Positions 7,049-7,268 of a stretch of 7,268 nt of DNA are shown in pieces (position 1 is the stretch's first letter; each line of letters starts with the position of its first letter). The notes below the pieces were generated by a model. The model had not been told where the DNA came from. It searched no databases and was given only the letters and a program-made list of their open reading frames with translations. Origin of the DNA: Acetobacteraceae bacterium (GTDB taxonomy: Bacteria; Pseudomonadota; Alphaproteobacteria; Acetobacterales; Acetobacteraceae); the NCBI GenBank assembly GCA_027340195.1, contig DAHWNE010000175.1:1-7268 (forward strand), in the 5' to 3' direction. Both the position numbers and the translations under genes were made by a program.

Positions 7049-7268
7049 TCAAGCCGTCGCCGTCAGGAGCATCTCGATCCGCTCCCACACATACGCCGTC
7101 TGCACCACCGCCCGCCCGCCCACGACGATGCTGCACTCCGCCGCCGCCCGCCCGCCCAGATGGGCATAGAACCAGCGCGAGGGATTGTCGCGCAGCACCC
7201 ACACCAGCGCGCTCCGGCAGCCGGCGGCGGCTAACTGTATCCCGGCCGCGCCCATCAGCGCCCGCCCC
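7049..7268 (-). CDS. GNAT-family N-acetyltransferase, C-terminal fragment (cut by window edge)
   Basis: The last 72 residues are visible; the N-terminal part lies beyond position 7268. The fragment opens GRALMGAAGIQLAAAG, which fits the tail of the acetyl-CoA pyrophosphate-binding loop (Q/R-x-x-G-x-G/A) and its following helix. It continues with a strand ALVWVL and the typical NPSRWFYAHLGG, matching the 'N..A..FY..LGF' motif that carries the conserved tyrosine. It ends ECSIVVGGRAVVQTAYVWERIE, like many small GNAT enzymes that finish with a strand followed by Y.W. These enzymes move an acetyl group from acetyl-CoA to an amine, but the acceptor cannot be inferred. The stop at 7051-7049 is 44 bp upstream of the MFS ATG, in the same direction, so the two may share a transcript. 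A resistance-type or housekeeping role is equally open. Confidence 0.8.
   Translation of the reverse strand, partial: GRALMGAAGIQLAAAGCRSALVWVLRDNPSRWFYAHLGGRAAAECSIVVGGRAVVQTAYVWERIEMLLTATA

Noticed and set aside
7005..7202. Longer MFS start (ATG at 7028 or an open frame to 7202)
   Set aside because: The longest version would overlap the acetyltransferase gene, and the extra residues are not hydrophobic or family-like. AAGGAG points to the ATG at 7004.
1..7268. Mobile element, CRISPR array, tRNA/rRNA gene, toxin-antitoxin or phage-defence system
   Set aside because: No transposase or integrase, terminal repeats, regularly spaced repeats, RNA-gene motifs or small paired genes were seen. The window is filled by six ordinary genes with short gaps.

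Overview
The window is about 7.3 kb of GC-rich, densely coding bacterial chromosome. The adjacent mnmG-rsmG pair, the M1 aminopeptidase PepN and an OprB-type porin suggest an alphaproteobacterium. An acetic-acid-bacterium relative (Acetobacteraceae/Acetobacterales) is plausible, but this rests on protein character and composition, not on a search.

Layout. On the minus strand at the left edge, mnmG (94-1941, tRNA wobble-uridine modification) runs into rsmG (16S rRNA methyltransferase). Only the first 32 codons of rsmG lie in the window, and its GTG start overlaps the mnmG stop. A 119-bp divergent intergenic region (1942-2060) separates mnmG from pepN (2061-4619, plus strand). It carries a TATACT -10 box facing each way and a putative minus-strand G-quadruplex motif between them. 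The mnmG -10 is placed so that transcription would begin on the A of its ATG, which predicts a leaderless mRNA. pepN is complete, and its key residues fall at the same positions as in the E. coli enzyme.

pepN converges, across only 10 bp, on a three-gene minus-strand cluster. In transcription order this is the C-terminal end of a GNAT-type acetyltransferase (7049-7268, cut by the window edge), a 12-helix MFS transporter resembling the fosmidomycin-resistance (Fsr) type (5799-7004), and an OprB-family outer-membrane porin (4630-5796). The MFS gene and the porin are 2 bp apart, with the porin's Shine-Dalgarno sequence inside the end of the MFS gene, so they are probably translated together. An inner-membrane carrier and an outer-membrane channel made from one message suggest a two-membrane solute path. 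The substrate cannot be read from the sequence.

I found no mobile element, CRISPR array, RNA gene or clearly new defence or biosynthetic system. Most of the window is ordinary housekeeping. The points worth a second look are the predicted leaderless mnmG mRNA, the G-quadruplex motif in the divergent promoter region, and the GNAT-MFS-porin cluster.
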